In this document: positions 45,780-56,837 of the stretch, one piece after another
How positions within the stretch are numbered: the first letter of the stretch is position 1
How the letters are laid out: the number at the start of each line of letters is the position of its first letter
DNA from: Hemerocallis citrina
Taxonomy: Eukaryota > Streptophyta > Magnoliopsida > Asparagales > Asphodelaceae
Assembly: GCA_017893485.1 (NCBI GenBank)
Contig: CM030360.1
Location: 150,297,147 to 150,361,146 of the forward strand
Direction: 5' to 3'
Length of the DNA: 64,000 bases
Notes under the pieces: model-generated
Databases searched by the model: none
The model's input: the letters and a program-made list of their open reading frames with translations, nothing else
Told to the model about the DNA's origin: nothing
Translations under genes and position numbers: made by a program

Positions 45780-47982
45780 CACCTGCGTCGTCGGCTTGAC
45801 CACAGGTGCCTCGCCAGACGGACCCTCATTCCCCGTCACCTCGGCCTGGGGGTCAGTCACCACAGCCTCAGGGACCACCTCCTCCTCGTCATCGCCTTAC
45901 TCCTCTTCGCCTTCTTCCTCTTCGCCCTCTGCCGCTGCTCCGGGCCACAACCTGTATCCGATCCGCTGAAAGACGGGGACGCGGTCCTGGACATGGTCGA
46001 GCGCCCTCTCGTAGGACTTCTCCATGTTCGAGGCCATGTGCGCCTTCGCCTCGGCTTCGACTTCGGCCCTGATCACCGCCGCCACGGCGTCCTTCTCCGC
46101 CTTCACCTCCGCCAGGGCCTTCGCCGATGCCACCAGCTCCTCGGCAGCCTTGGCGACTTTGGCAACCTCCTCAGCAAGCCGCCCCTTCGCTCGTTCCAGG
46201 TCCTCCTCAAGGTCGGCGACCCGGACCTCCATGCCATCCGCGCGTCTCTGCTCTGCCTCGAGCTGCCGAACTGCCCTCACCTTGTCTGCCCTGTCTTTAT
46301 CACTGGCGGTCTTTAACTCCTTCTCCTGTTCGGCGAACGCTTGGAGGAGATGGCCGAAGTGACAAGTGGCCTACCGAAGTAAAAAGAGAATAAGAACGAA
46401 GTAAAAGCCGAATGGCAGACTTAAGAAATTCTCAAGAAAAATGAATACAAAACTTACCGACACAAGCGACCGAGCGACTTCGTAGGTGTCATCGCTAGTC
46501 GTCCCCGCCTTCAGTGCGGCTCGATCCTTTGGGGTCACCAAGTGCTTGACGGCCTGCATACACATCTGTGAGTCTTTGAGGAAGCCGTCGTGGTTCTTGA
46601 CTTGCCAGTTCGGAACGAACAGCTTCTTGTGCTGCTCGGTCAGGATCTCCTCAGCATGAGTGGTCAGGGGCGGAGCCTGGAGCGACAGCGCCGCCGAAAC
46701 ATCGAAGGCCTCACCGGCCGTGGCAGATGCAGCAGGGGCCAAGGGGTCGGCGACAATGACCACCGCTGGCGAGGGGACCTCAGCAACGGTAGTAGGCAGA
46801 GCAACTGCCGAAGGAACCTTAGTCGGCCAGCCGGACGAAGCTGTCATGCTCGGCCTCTTCCTCTTCCTTCCGTCAGCAACCTTGCCTCGCTCGTTCATCA
46901 TCCCCAGAAAGTCCATCTTCGGCACTTTTGTTCCAAACAACAAAACAAACAGCAAGTTAGCAAAATGAGCTAAAAACTTTTAAAAAAATATATATTACGA
47001 GATGTCAGGAGCGTACTCGGGTCGATCGGACTGAGGCCCGACCCGTGTAGCACCTCCTCCATCATTTCCCTCCAGCTTAACATGGGGAGAGCCATGATCT
47101 TCCCCACCACTTCCTCCTCGGCTGCAGTCAGTACCGGGTCGGCCCTCGCAAACTTTAGCACCTCTACTTTCCACTGAGTCGGAATCTTCAGCATCGAGGG
47201 ATCCCTCAACAAAAAGAACTTCTCCTTCCAACCTTTGATCGAGTCCGGATTCTCTATAATCCGAACGCCTTTCCTGGGTGACAGGTAGTAGCGATGCTCG
47301 GTCTTGTGCATCCGGTGCACCCGATACATGCTCTGAAGGATCGTCAAGTCTGGCTCGACCTCGGCATTGCGGTACTGCAGCAGGAAGGCATTCCCGTGCT
47401 GCCAGGTGTTCGGCATGAACTGGGTCGGTGCCAAGCAGTACCACTGGAGGACCTCTAACACAAGGGGGTGTAGAGGAAAGCGTAATCCGGCATTCAGCGA
47501 GTCGTAGTCAAACATACACATATCCGACGACGATAGTTTGGAGTTCGCTCGCATCCCAGGGCCGGGGAGGATCAGCTTGTACTCCGGAGGGATGGCGAAC
47601 CCTTTTCTAATCCAAAGCAGGACCCTCTCGGATAGTACCGACGCGATCTCGTCCACCTCGGTGGTCAGAACCGGGTTGTTCTCCTCGTAGACTGCCGACC
47701 GACCTATGATCGCCTTCTTCATAAGGTCGCCCTCGTAACGCCTTACTCCGGCATGGCCGGACAGTACACTGGGGTACTGGCCCATCTCAGGGGCTCGCCT
47801 CTCGGTCTCCACGATCTCCTCGACTACAGGAGACCGGGTCACTGCCTTCTTCTTTTTCACCTCAGCCACGGATGATCCGGCCACCTCCTTCCCCTTTATT
47901 TGGATCTCCATTCGTCTCCTCTCCTCGGTGCCACTATCGTCCGAGGACGAGGCCTCACTCCCCGAGTCTACCCTTGACATCT
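45780..47982 (-). CDS. Antisense multi-exon gene of element B, Transposase_28 type
   Basis: The reading starts at ATG 47980-47978 (MSRVDSGSEASSSDDSGTEE). Exons with GT-AG borders in phase: 47982-46999, 46924-46458 and from 46370. The first exon has an acidic/Ser-rich start and a conserved globular part (LRFPLHPLVLEVLQWYCLAP, TQFMPNTW), the signature of the Pfam 'putative gypsy type transposon' domain (Transposase_28). The second is Ala/Pro-rich. The third is an Ala/Glu/Lys coiled coil ending at taa 45899-45897 (about 640 aa); beyond that stop an acidic reading continues to about 45780, suggesting a premature stop. Genes of this type are known on the opposite strand of Tat elements (gene 23 of maize Grande). 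Role unknown. Confidence 0.7.
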
Positions 47983-48012
47983 CTAAAAAAGCTAAGGCAA
48001 AGAAACTGACCT

Positions 48013-48203
48013 TGATGTGACGTGGCCTTGAAGTGACGTTCACGGTCGGAATCAGTTCGTCGGAAATTTCCTGGCCCACGCGACAGCTAACACAACCGCC
48101 TTGGAGCTAAAATCGCCGCTAGCAGAGCACGCAGAGAGTAAAAATAAAAACTTGGAGTGAAAAGTGAGAAATGAGCTCTGGGGTGGGGGAGTGAGAATTT
48201 ATA
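48013..48203 (-). promoter_or_regulatory. Promoter and leader exon of the antisense gene
   Basis: On the minus strand 'ggttataaattc' gives a TATA box (48197-48203). A leader of about 150 bases ends 'cacatcaag' at 48013, followed by donor 'gtcagttt'. The acceptor 'gcttttttag' (48,0xx to 47983) lies two bases before the start codon. The donor context 'catcaag|gt' recurs in element A's remnant (52024), supporting a real conserved leader intron. Confidence 0.6.
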
Positions 48204-48330
48204 ACCGCAAAGCGATGTTTGGGCTTCCTTGGGCATTTAATAGCCCACTAAGAGAAGGCAAAGCGCCAAAACGGAGAGTTGTGACGTTTCGAAACAAAAA
48301 TTCCCCAAATCGCTTAAGTCAATGACTCGG

Positions 48331-51300
48331 CCACCGGTGAGCTTGGCCGAGCTACCGAACAGCTTGGCTAAACAACCGAGCTACTGGGTCGGAGGGTGGC
48401 GACGGTCCAGGACAAGGTCTCTTCAAAACAACCAACTCCACCCCTCGGCAGACAACACCTCGACGAGTCACCGAACTGCCGTTCTCTCCGAGCCGAGGGG
48501 ACGAGGTACCGAACTCCACATATGGAGAAAAATTCTGCCGAGGCTGAGTCACCGTTGGAACATTTCAAAATTCGTGTCAAATCTTGATGGACGGTTCAGA
48601 TAGAGCCACGACCACAAAACGACAAAATAACGTTTTCTCGTGATCTGAACCCCATTCTCGTGATTCACGCTGTGATGCACGCTCAGGATCAGGCCACACA
48701 TCACTTCCGAACTACCTGCCACCGGTGAGCTCGGCCGAGCTACCGAACAGCTTGGCTAAGCAACTGAGCTACTGGGTCGGAGGGTGGCAACGGTCCAGGA
48801 CAAGGTCTCTTCAAAACAACCAACTCCACCCCTCGGCAGACAACACCTCAACGTGTCACCGAACTGCCATTCTCTCCGAGCCGAGGGGACGAGGTACCGA
48901 CCTCCACATATGGAGAAAAATTCTGCCGAGGCTGAGTCACCGTTGGATCGTTTCAAAATTCGTGTCAAATCTTGATGGATGGTTCAGATAGAGCCACGAC
49001 CACAAAACGAAAAAATAATGTTTTCTCGTGATCTGAACCCCATTCTCATGATTCACGCTGTGATGGACGCTCAGGATCAGGCCATGTGTCCCTTCCGAAC
49101 TGCCTGCCACTGGTGTGCATAGCCGAGCTACCGAACAGCTTGGCTAAGCAACCGAGCTACTGGGTCGAAGGGTGGCGACGGTCCAGGACAAGGTCTCTTC
49201 AAAACAACCAACTCCACCCCTCGGCAGACAACACCTCGACGTGTCACCGAACTGCCGTTCTCTTCGAGCCGAGGGGACGAGGTACCGACCTCCACATATG
49301 GAGAAAAATTCTGCCGAGGCTGAGTCACCGTTGGATCGTTTCAAAATTCGTGTCAAATCTTGATGGACGGTTCAGATAGAGCCACGACCACAAAATGACA
49401 AAATAACGTTTTCTCGTGATCAGAACCCCATTCTCGTGATTCACGTTGTGATGGATGCTCAGGATCAGGCCACGTGTCCCTTCCGAACTGCCTGCCACCG
49501 GTGTGCATAGCCGAGCTACCGAACAGCCTCGCTAAGCAACCGAGCTACTGGGTCGAAGGGTGGCGACGGTCCAGGACAAGGTCTCTTCAAAACAACCAAC
49601 TCCACCCCTCGGCAGACAACACCTTGACGTGTCACCGAACTGCCGTTCTCTTCGAGCCGAGGGGACGAGGTACAAACCTCCACATATGGAGAAAAATTCT
49701 GCTGAGGCTGAGTCACCGTTGGATCGTTTCAATATTCGTGTCAAATCTTGATGGACGGTTCAGATAGAGCCACGACCACAAAACGACAAAATAACGTTTT
49801 CTCGTGATCTGAACCATATTCTCGTGATTCACGCTGTGATGGACGCTCAGGATCAGGCCACGCGTCCCTTCCGAACTGCCTGCCACCGGTGTGCATAGCC
49901 GAGCTGCCGAACAGCTCGGCTAAGCAACCGAGCTACTGGGTCAGAGGGTGGCGACGGTCCAGGACAAGGTCTCTTCAAAACAACCAACTCCACCCCTCGG
50001 CAGACAACACCTCGACGTGTCACCGAACTGCCGTTCTCTCCGAGCCGAGGGGACGAGGTACCGACCTTCGCATATGGAGAAAAATTCTACCGAGGCTGAG
50101 TCACCGTTGGATCGTTTCAAAATTCGTGTCAAATCTTGATGGACGGTTCAGATAGAGCCACGACCACAAAATGACAAAATAACGTTTTCTCGTGATCTGA
50201 ACCTCATTCTTGTGATTCACGCTGTGATGGACGCTCAGGATCAGGCAACGCGTCCCTTCCGAACTGCCTGCTACCGGTGTGCATAGCCGAGCTGCCGAAC
50301 AGCCTGGCTAAGCAACCGAGCTACTGGGTCGGAGGGTGGCAACGGTCCAGGAGAAGGTCTCTTCAAAACAACCAACTCCACCCCTCGGCAGACAACACCT
50401 CGACGTGTCACTGAACTGCCGTTCTCTCCGAGCCGAGGGGACGAGGTACCGACCTCCACATATGGAAAAACATTCTGCCGAGGCTGAGTCACCGTTGGAT
50501 CGTTTCAAAATTCGTGTCAAATCTTGATGGACGGTTCAGATAGAGCCACGACCACAAAACAACAAAATAATGTTTTCTCGTGATCTGAACTCCATTCTCG
50601 TGATTCACGCTGTGATGGACGCTCAGGATCAGGCCACGCGTCCATTCCGAACTGCCTGCCACCGGTGTTCATAGCCGAGCTGCCGAACAGCTTGGCTAAG
50701 CAACCGAGCTACTAGGTCGGAGGGTGGCAACGGTCCAGGACAAGGTCTCTTCAAAACAACCAACTCCACCCCTCAGCAGACAACACCTCGACGTGTCACC
50801 GAACTGCCGTTCTCCCCGAGCCAAGGGGACGAGGTACCGACCTCCACATATGGAGAAAACTTCTGCCGAGGCTGAGTCACCGTTGGATCGTTTCAAAATT
50901 CGTGTCAAATCTTGGTGGACGGTTCAGATAGAGCCACGACCACAAAACGACAAAATAACGTTTTCTCGTGATCTGAACCCCATTCTTGTGATTCACGTTG
51001 TGATGGACGCTCAGGATCAGGCCACACGTCCCTTCCGAACTGCCTGCCACCAGTGTGCATAACCGAGCTGTCGAACAGCCTGGCTAAGCAACCGAGCTAC
51101 TGGGTCAGAGGGTGGCGGCGATTCAGGACAAGGTTTCTTCAAAACAACCAACTCCACACCTCGGCAAACGAAACCTCGACCTGCCGCCAAACTGCCGAGC
51201 CGAGGGGACGAGGGACCGACCTCCACATATGGAGAAAAATTTTGCCGAGGACAAATCACCGTCGGATCGTCCCAAAATTCGTGACAAAACCTGATGGACG

Positions 51301-51508
51301 GTTTAGATGGCGCCACGACCACAAAACGAAAAAAATGCTGTTTTCTCGTGATCTGAACCCCGTCCTTGTGATGCTCGCCGTGATGGACGCCCCAGATCCA
51401 GCCACGCGTACCTTCCGAGCTTCTGGCCACCGATGTACCTAACCGAGCTACCGAACAGCTTGGCTAAGCAACCGAGCTACTGAGTCGGAAGGTGGCGACG
51501 GTTCGAAG
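48331..51508. repeat. 388-bp tandem array (8 units plus part)
   Basis: The word 'tggc(g/a)acggtccagg' and its frame start at 48396, 48784, 49172, 49560, 49948, 50336, 50724 and 51112, exactly 388 bases apart. A shortened ninth start lies near 51487. Units are highly alike except the last full one (51100-51440). Each has 'ccacatatggagaaaaattc' and 'ttgatggacggttcagat'. Conserved small ORFs in both strands (63, 66, 70, 88-97 aa) repeat with the array and are not evidence of genes. Confidence 0.95.
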
Positions 51509-51968
51509 TCACAAATGGCGGAAGAGGGAGACGAAGACCTGCGAGAAAGGCGTCAAAGCAAGTATCGGGGGAGGTCGGCGAACAAGCTCTAACACCCGAT
51601 CTCGGTAGGAGAAGGTCGAACTCCCTTTGAATCATAAAGCACTCTCGAATATGACCTAAATCTTCCTCCAAAAGTATTGATGATATGTCTTCAACCTCGG
51701 AGTGCTCGCATGGTCTGTTCCCCTCGTATGAATGTGTCATTCCGTATACCACTCTCGACAAGAGATCGGCCGAATTGTCTCGAACTCCGCCAAGGTTCGT
51801 CAAAGGGCTCGGAAGCCTACCTAACTCCCCCACTTCTCTTGCTCTCTCAACAACTGTCTCTACGATAACCGACTCCACCACTTCCTTCCCCTTATCCAAC
51901 CTCGGGGAGAGAATCAGTTGCCGATCCCCATCGTGGCTCGAAGGGGAGGTCTCGTGCCCCAAAGACAC
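51509..51968 (-). pseudogene. Truncated antisense gene copy of element A
   Basis: Minus-strand reading SLGHETSPSSHDGDRQLI ... EVEDISSILLEEDLGHIREC and AGLRLPLPPFV aligns with EVDEIASVLSERVLLWIRKG and AGLRFPLHPLV in the 45780-47982 gene. Only the N-terminal third remains, and it stops at the edge of the 388-bp array. The expected ATG is gtg (51968). The leader donor 'catcaag|gt' is kept at 52024-52022. It therefore belongs to A and was cut when B's right end and part of A were lost. Confidence 0.7.
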
Positions 51969-52021
51969 CCAAGATTTCTTCGATAAAATAATATATATAT
52001 AAACAAAAAAAATTATTTTTT

Positions 52022-52160
52022 ACCTTGATGCGACAACTACGGTCAGAAAAGATCGCCAAAAAATGCAATGCCTAGCAGAACCGCTCAAGAGAAGAAAATT
52101 CTTTTTGAGACATGAAATGAGAGAATGAGGAAATGTGGGAGGGGGTTGGAGTCTTATAGG
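52022..52160 (-). promoter_or_regulatory. Promoter remnant of element A antisense gene
   Basis: A minus-strand TATA-like 'cctataagac' lies at about 52152-52161, some 130 bases before the leader donor at 52023. This is the same spacing order as in element B. Confidence 0.4.
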
Positions 52161-52239
52161 GACAAGAGGCGTCAGTTGAGCTTCTTGAGCCCCCAAACGG
52201 GTGGAAAGGCCCATAAAACTAAGGAGTCCAAACGAACTA

Positions 52240-53100
52240 AACGACAAAAACTCAAACAGGCGGAAATATCAAACGACTGGTCAACAGTCAATGGGACACG
52301 TGTTGCCAAGCCGAACCACCTTCAACGTTCGGTGGCAAGCTCCGAGAAAACGTGCCTCCGATCGTGAAATCACACAAAAAAACCATTGACTAGTCAACGG
52401 TCAACGATCAACGGGACACTTGTCGCCTAGCCGAAACACCTTCGAATGTTCGGTGGCAGGCTCCGAGCAAACGTGCCCCCAATCGTGAAATTATGCAAAA
52501 GTCGTTGACTGATCAATGGTCAATGGTCAACGGGACACGTGTTGTCCAGCCGAACCACCTTCACCGTTCGGTGGCAGGTTTCGAGCAAATGTGCCTTCGA
52601 TCATGAAATCACGCAAAAACCATTGATTGTAACGGTCAACTGGACACGTGTCGCCCAGCCGAACCACCTTCAACGATCGGTGGCAGGCTCCGAGCAAACA
52701 TGCCCCAGATCGTGAAATCACGCAAAAACCGTTGACTAGTCAACTATCAACGAGACACGTGTTGCCTAGCCGAAGGACTTTCAACGATTGGTGGCAAGCT
52801 CCGAGCAAACATACCCCCGATCGTGAAATCATGCAAAACTGTTGACTGGTCAACGGTCAATGGTCAACGGGACATGTCATCCAGCCGAACCACCTTCAAC
52901 GATCGGTGGCATGCTTCGAGCAAACATGCTCCCGATCGTGAAATCACACAAAAACCGTTGACTGGTCAATGGTTAACGGGATACGTGTCACTAACCGAAC
53001 CACCTTCAAACGTTTGGTGGTAGGCTCCGAGCAAACTTGCTCCCGATCGTGAAATCACGCAAAATGGTCAACGGTCAATGGTCAACAGTTAAACAGTCAA
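52240..53100. repeat. About 115-bp tandem array rich in TTGAC and CACGTG
   Basis: 'ccgaaccacctt' or close forms start at about 52312, 52431, 52550, 52659, 52770, 52884 and 52995 (period 109-119). Most units hold 'gttgactggtcaacggtcaa', an imperfect palindrome with W-box cores, and several hold 'ggacacgtgt' with a G-box core. The array lies directly upstream of the antisense promoter remnant. Confidence 0.85.
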
Positions 53101-53635
53101 CGAACACACGTCGCCTCCACCTCTTCTGACCGTTCGATCTTGATGATATTCGAGCCAATCACAATCAACGCTCTAGATTGTGCCATGTCGGCAAGTATTT
53201 TATTAATTTCTTTATTTAATTATTAAATGGAATTAATTATTTAAAAATTCTGAAAAATAATTTAAAATTCATAAAAAATTAATTAAGATCTAAATTTTTT
53301 TATTAAATTTGGAAAAATATTTTCTAAAATTCCGAAAAATAAATATTAAATTAGAATGTTTAATAAATTGTTTTTGAAAATTAATTATTTGAATTCGAGA
53401 GTTAAATAAAAAATCCGTAAGATAATTAAAAATCAGGAAGAATTCGATAAAAATAACAAAAATTGCAGAAAGACTTCAAAATAATTCTGAGTACTTTAGA
53501 AACATAAAAGAACACTATTACACCCCTAGCGAGATTCAAACGTCCCCGAGAACTCCGATAAATTCTGCAAGTCATTAAAAACGGGCGAACTACTCCTTAA
53601 ATACTGTGAAATTCAGTCTTCAGGAGTGAGAGGCT
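53101..53635 (+). other. Element A 3' untranslated end and polypurine tract
   Basis: AT-rich, no gene; homologous to 1-379. The last 15 bases 'caggagtgagaggct' before the LTR fit a polypurine tract. Confidence 0.6.
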
Positions 53636-54306
53636 TGTGATATGGCTAAAACTAGAACTAAATCGGGACCGTTCAAATCAAGTACGAATCTCAAAACTCC
53701 CAGGGGTAAAACGGTAATTTCTGCTATAAATAGGTCTGTAATTGGGAACGAGATCTTTTCCAAGCCCCAATAACCCAAAACAGATCTGCATTACTGGGTT
53801 ATGATGACAACCCATTCAAAATAAATCTAGATCCTTTAAAAGAGTTGTTCAAATTCATGATTATCACTAAGAGACGGTTTAAACCAAATCTTTTATCATG
53901 AAGAAATTTAAACTCTATTTCTTATTCAAAAAACACCGGGAAGTAGAGACATGATGATCTCGAAACTTGTCCCAAAAGCGACTATAAATACCACCCTACC
54001 TCCACCAGAAACATGTAAGCAATATTTTGCTCCAAACAAGTTCCCTTATATTCTTCTTGAATTCTAACTTGAGAGTCGGAGGATCTGTTGCCGAGATCAA
54101 TCCCGGCGTTTCAGACTTTTTGCAGGCTATCGGAGGTGATCTTCACCACACGAGTCAAATCCTACGGTGCAAATGAGTCAGATCGTCAAGGCAATTGCAG
54201 TCAAAGGCAGTCAGAACTGTTGAAAGCCAAAAGATCAAATTCTAGATTGTTCCTCGAAAAGAATCCATATCATCTGATTGCTCCCACACCGAAAAAAGCG
54301 GCAGCA
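53636..54306 (+). repeat. Element A 3' LTR
   Basis: Starts tgtgatatggctaaaa and ends aagcggcagca. It carries a clear 'gactataaatacc' TATA box near 53981. Closest in the window to the LTR at 15233, from which it differs by many substitutions and an insertion near 53910. Confidence 0.75.
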
Positions 54307-54483
54307 CATCCTCAGTTGGAGAACATAGACAACATAATCTTATTGAGTTATTTACAAAAAAACTAAGAAATGATACTGTTTTATATAAATCGGAAGTTCC
54401 TAAACACAGGTAACAAGCAACAGCAGTCTAAAACTTTTAGCCAACACAAATCTGTTGCTAGAAAATAGCTTGGCCTCTACTCT
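54307..54483. other. Spacer with no feature
   Basis: Starts with catcc, the probable right copy of A's target duplication. Nothing else recognised. Confidence 0.4.
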
Positions 54484-54689
54484 TTAGAACATCTTCCTAG
54501 TTCCATCCTTTCGAGGGACAGTTTCTCCTATATCCATCTTTCGCCACTTGCCCTCCATCATTGACACCATCTGCTCACTCGTCATATACACGTCCGAGAC
54601 CTCCAGTATGGATGAAATGAACTTTACGACCCTTCCATTTCGCGGGGTTCTCAGCCATGGCTTTTAGCATCCCATAAATAGCTTTTCCT
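54484..54689 (-). pseudogene. Last exon of a D-cysteine desulfhydrase / ACC-deaminase-like gene
   Basis: Minus strand, after acceptor 'tttttacag': GKAIYGMLKAMAENPAKWKG and RKVHFIHTGGL, then in another frame EGKWRKMDIGETVPRKDGTR and KMF with stop at 54486-54484. This is the conserved C-terminal end of plant D-cysteine desulfhydrase (PLP enzyme, ACC-deaminase family), where HTGGL lies in the cofactor-binding fold. A small deletion/frameshift sits between the two parts near 54590. The gene is also broken upstream by a transposon. Confidence 0.7.
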
Positions 54690-54985
54690 CTGTAAAAATG
54701 TCGATATTATACGTGATTAAAAACAATCATATAGTTTATGTTTCTTTACGTTCATTGAATGATACTAACAATCAACTCTACAAGCTAAACTGGTTTATTA
54801 TACCTTCCGGAATTACAAATTAGTACTACATTAGACCACTTTCAGATAATTAAGCATTGATTTGCATCATCGCCATTGTGTCTAGATGCAGTAGATGCAT
54901 ATGTCAAAAAGATAAAAATAACTATACGTGTAAACTGGATCTTTAACAAAATTTAGCTCTTCAGCAGTGTTCATGGCATATCCTA

Positions 54986-55405
54986 GAATTTTTTCCCAAA
55001 CTGCCCCACTTTTTGAAAGTTTTTCCCAAACCGTCCTACTTTTTTTTTTTTATTCCCAAACCATCCCACTCGGTCTTTGAAAGACCGAGTCTAGTATAAA
55101 CTAGCGCGGTCTTTCAAAGACCGAGTCTTGCTTTTCGAAAAATCGAAGAGCAAGACTCGGTCTTTGAAAGACCGCGCTAGTTTATACTAGTAAATAAAGA
55201 CCGAGTCTTGCACTTCGATTTTTCGAAGTGCAAGACTCGGTCTTTGAAAGACCGCGCTAGTTTATACTAGACTCGGTCTTTCTTGCACTTCGAAAAATCG
55301 AAGTGCAAGACTCGGTCTTTATTTACTAGTATAAACTAGCGCGGTCTTTCAAAGATCGAGTCTTAGACTTTGGGGGTTTTAATTGCGCAGATCTCCTTTC
55401 TTCTT
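54986..55405. repeat. MULE left terminal inverted repeat with nested hairpins
   Basis: Built from repeated and inverted modules: 'ctcggtctttgaaagaccga', 'ctagtataaactagcgcggt' and 'cttcgatttttcgaagtgca'. Each module is itself near-palindromic. Confidence 0.85.
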
Positions 55406-56059
55406 CTTCTCGACTTTATTTACTTTTCGACTTTTTTTCTTCTTCTCTCTATCCCTCAACGAAACCCATCGCCCCCTAGCCAATTTTGTGGTCGATTTTC
55501 CCTTAAATCAATCGATGCACTCCCCAAAACCAAGTAATCTCTCATCGATTTTCGATTTTCCCCATCCTTTTCCCCCAAATTTGATTATTTCTTTAAACCC
55601 TAAATCCCGAAATCCCAATTTCTTAGATATCGTTTAATTTCGTCTTCATTGGGGGAAGATCTTGGTTGAAGGATCTAGAAGTACTCTACATTGTCACTAG
55701 CTCGCTTTGGAATCTCCTACTCGAAAGGTATATTTCTGAAGCTTTTGATAAGCAAATTTTGTGTTAATTTTGGGCTATTGTGAAGGTGTTGAGTTGAATT
55801 TGAGTTATTGTTGACAATGTAGAGTAGCCATTGTTGTTATTTTTAGTTTTAATTTGAGAATGAAAAAAAAACAAATAAGTAGCAAACTGCATTGTTATAT
55901 AGAAATTGTTGTTGTGGAGATGTTTCGAGATTGTTGTTGTTTTTGTTGTTGAGATGTTGTGGTTGTGGAGATGTTTCGAGATTGTTGTTTTTTATATCTA
56001 GGTTATGTGTAGTTAATAATAATTTTGTTGAAGTTGTAGGATTTTGTATTTTATTGTAA

Positions 56060-56771
56060 ATGGCACGTACAATGGGGAACATGGAGGTAGAAGAAAGTAG
56101 TAGACCTCCACGTGGAGATGGACCACGTACTCGCGGTGGACGTGGTCGTGGTCGTGGTCATGCTCGTACCGAGGGTACTAATGTAAGTAATTAATTGTTG
56201 ATTCTAATAGAATTATATTACATTTCGGTTTATTGATGTAAATGTTATTGTTATGTAGGTTGAAGTCAATCTAAATGCGGTGGGCACTTCTTCTTCAGTT
56301 CCTTCATCATCGTATATCCCTTTTGGAGGCCCAGGATCCCTCGACCCTTCACTCCTCACTCTTCAACCGTTGCATCGATCACAGAATATTTGGAACGGTG
56401 AGGCTACGGAGTGCCGCTTTAGGACTGGTCATCCGCTACCTATGCACCCACGTATACACGAGATACTAAGAGACTGTGGGTTCTACGGTATTGCTAGGAT
56501 GACATCCATCAAGTGTGATCGACCTCTTTTGGAAGCACTTCTTGAAAGATGGAGGCCCGAGACACACTCCTTTTACCTGCCAGTTTGGGAGATGACAGTC
56601 ACTCTGCAGGACGTTGCCATACTTACCGGGCTTCAAATCGATGGAGAGGCAGTCACAAGATCAATAGACTTCGACCCGGTTTGTATAGTCGAGGAGTACT
56701 TAGGTATCGAAGTTGAAGCCGGTGCGGTTAGACCTCATCTGCTGTGTAGATACTACCCTTATGAAGCTTGA
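56060..56771 (+). CDS. Truncated plant mobile domain (PMD) protein in the MULE
   Basis: Exons 56060-56182 and 56259-56771, joined by a GT-AG intron in phase, give about 212 aa. The first exon reads MARTMGNMEVEESSRPPRGD then an Arg/Gly run (RGGRGRGRGHAR). The second has HPRIHEILRDCGFYGIARM, ALLERWRPETHSFYLPVWEM and TVTLQDVAILTGLQIDGEAV, the hallmark of the plant mobile domain (PF10536; MAIN/MAIL1-like). PMD proteins are often several hundred residues, so this is a C-terminal truncation ending at YYPYEA near a deletion junction. PMD genes carried by MULEs are known; the function is not established. Confidence 0.8.
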
Positions 56772-56837
56772 ACTCGGAATATCATGTGGCTGAGCATTCA
56801 AAATTTGACTTTGCTGAATATATAACTCTAATGCAGA

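Larger units (their letters stand above)
37127..51508 (+). mobile_element. Element B: second Tat-type Ty3/gypsy element, 3' LTR missing
   Basis: Contains 5' LTR, primer site, gag, protease, RT, two RNase H domains and integrase in order, then a 113-bp array, an antisense gene and a 388-bp array. The LTR belongs to a different subfamily from A's LTRs. No second copy of it is visible; from about 51.5 kb the sequence is better explained as A's own 3' region. The right border given is the end of the 388-bp array and is inferred. Confidence 0.65.
15233..54306 (+). mobile_element. Element A: Tat-type Ty3/gypsy retrotransposon carrying nested insertions
   Basis: The 5' LTR (15233-15885) and 3' LTR (53636-54306) belong to the same subfamily and share start, TATA and leader blocks, with many substitutions and indels between them. 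The bases outside them, cattc (15228-15232) and catcc (54307-54311), match at 4 of 5, fitting an old target duplication. Between them, in order, are gag, protease, RT, RNase H, a second RNase H, integrase, a 3' region with an antisense gene remnant, a tandem array and a polypurine tract. Three LTR-like insertions lie in RT, and element B lies behind integrase. The pairing of these two LTRs is inferred. Confidence 0.65.

Noticed and set aside
45806..46973. Plus-strand ORFs of 88-127 aa opposite the antisense gene
   Set aside because: The minus strand has splice sites in phase, a known domain and a coiled coil. The plus ORFs are GC-rich shadows.
48322..51442. Repeated ORFs of 63-97 aa on both strands every 388 bp
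   Set aside because: They exist because the tandem unit lacks stops in several frames. No start context, family motif or codon pattern supports them, and both strands are open in the same place.
55383..55637. 84-aa ORF at the inner edge of the MULE left repeat
   Set aside because: Phe/Ser-rich reading of a ct-rich leader-like region upstream of the PMD gene; no family features.
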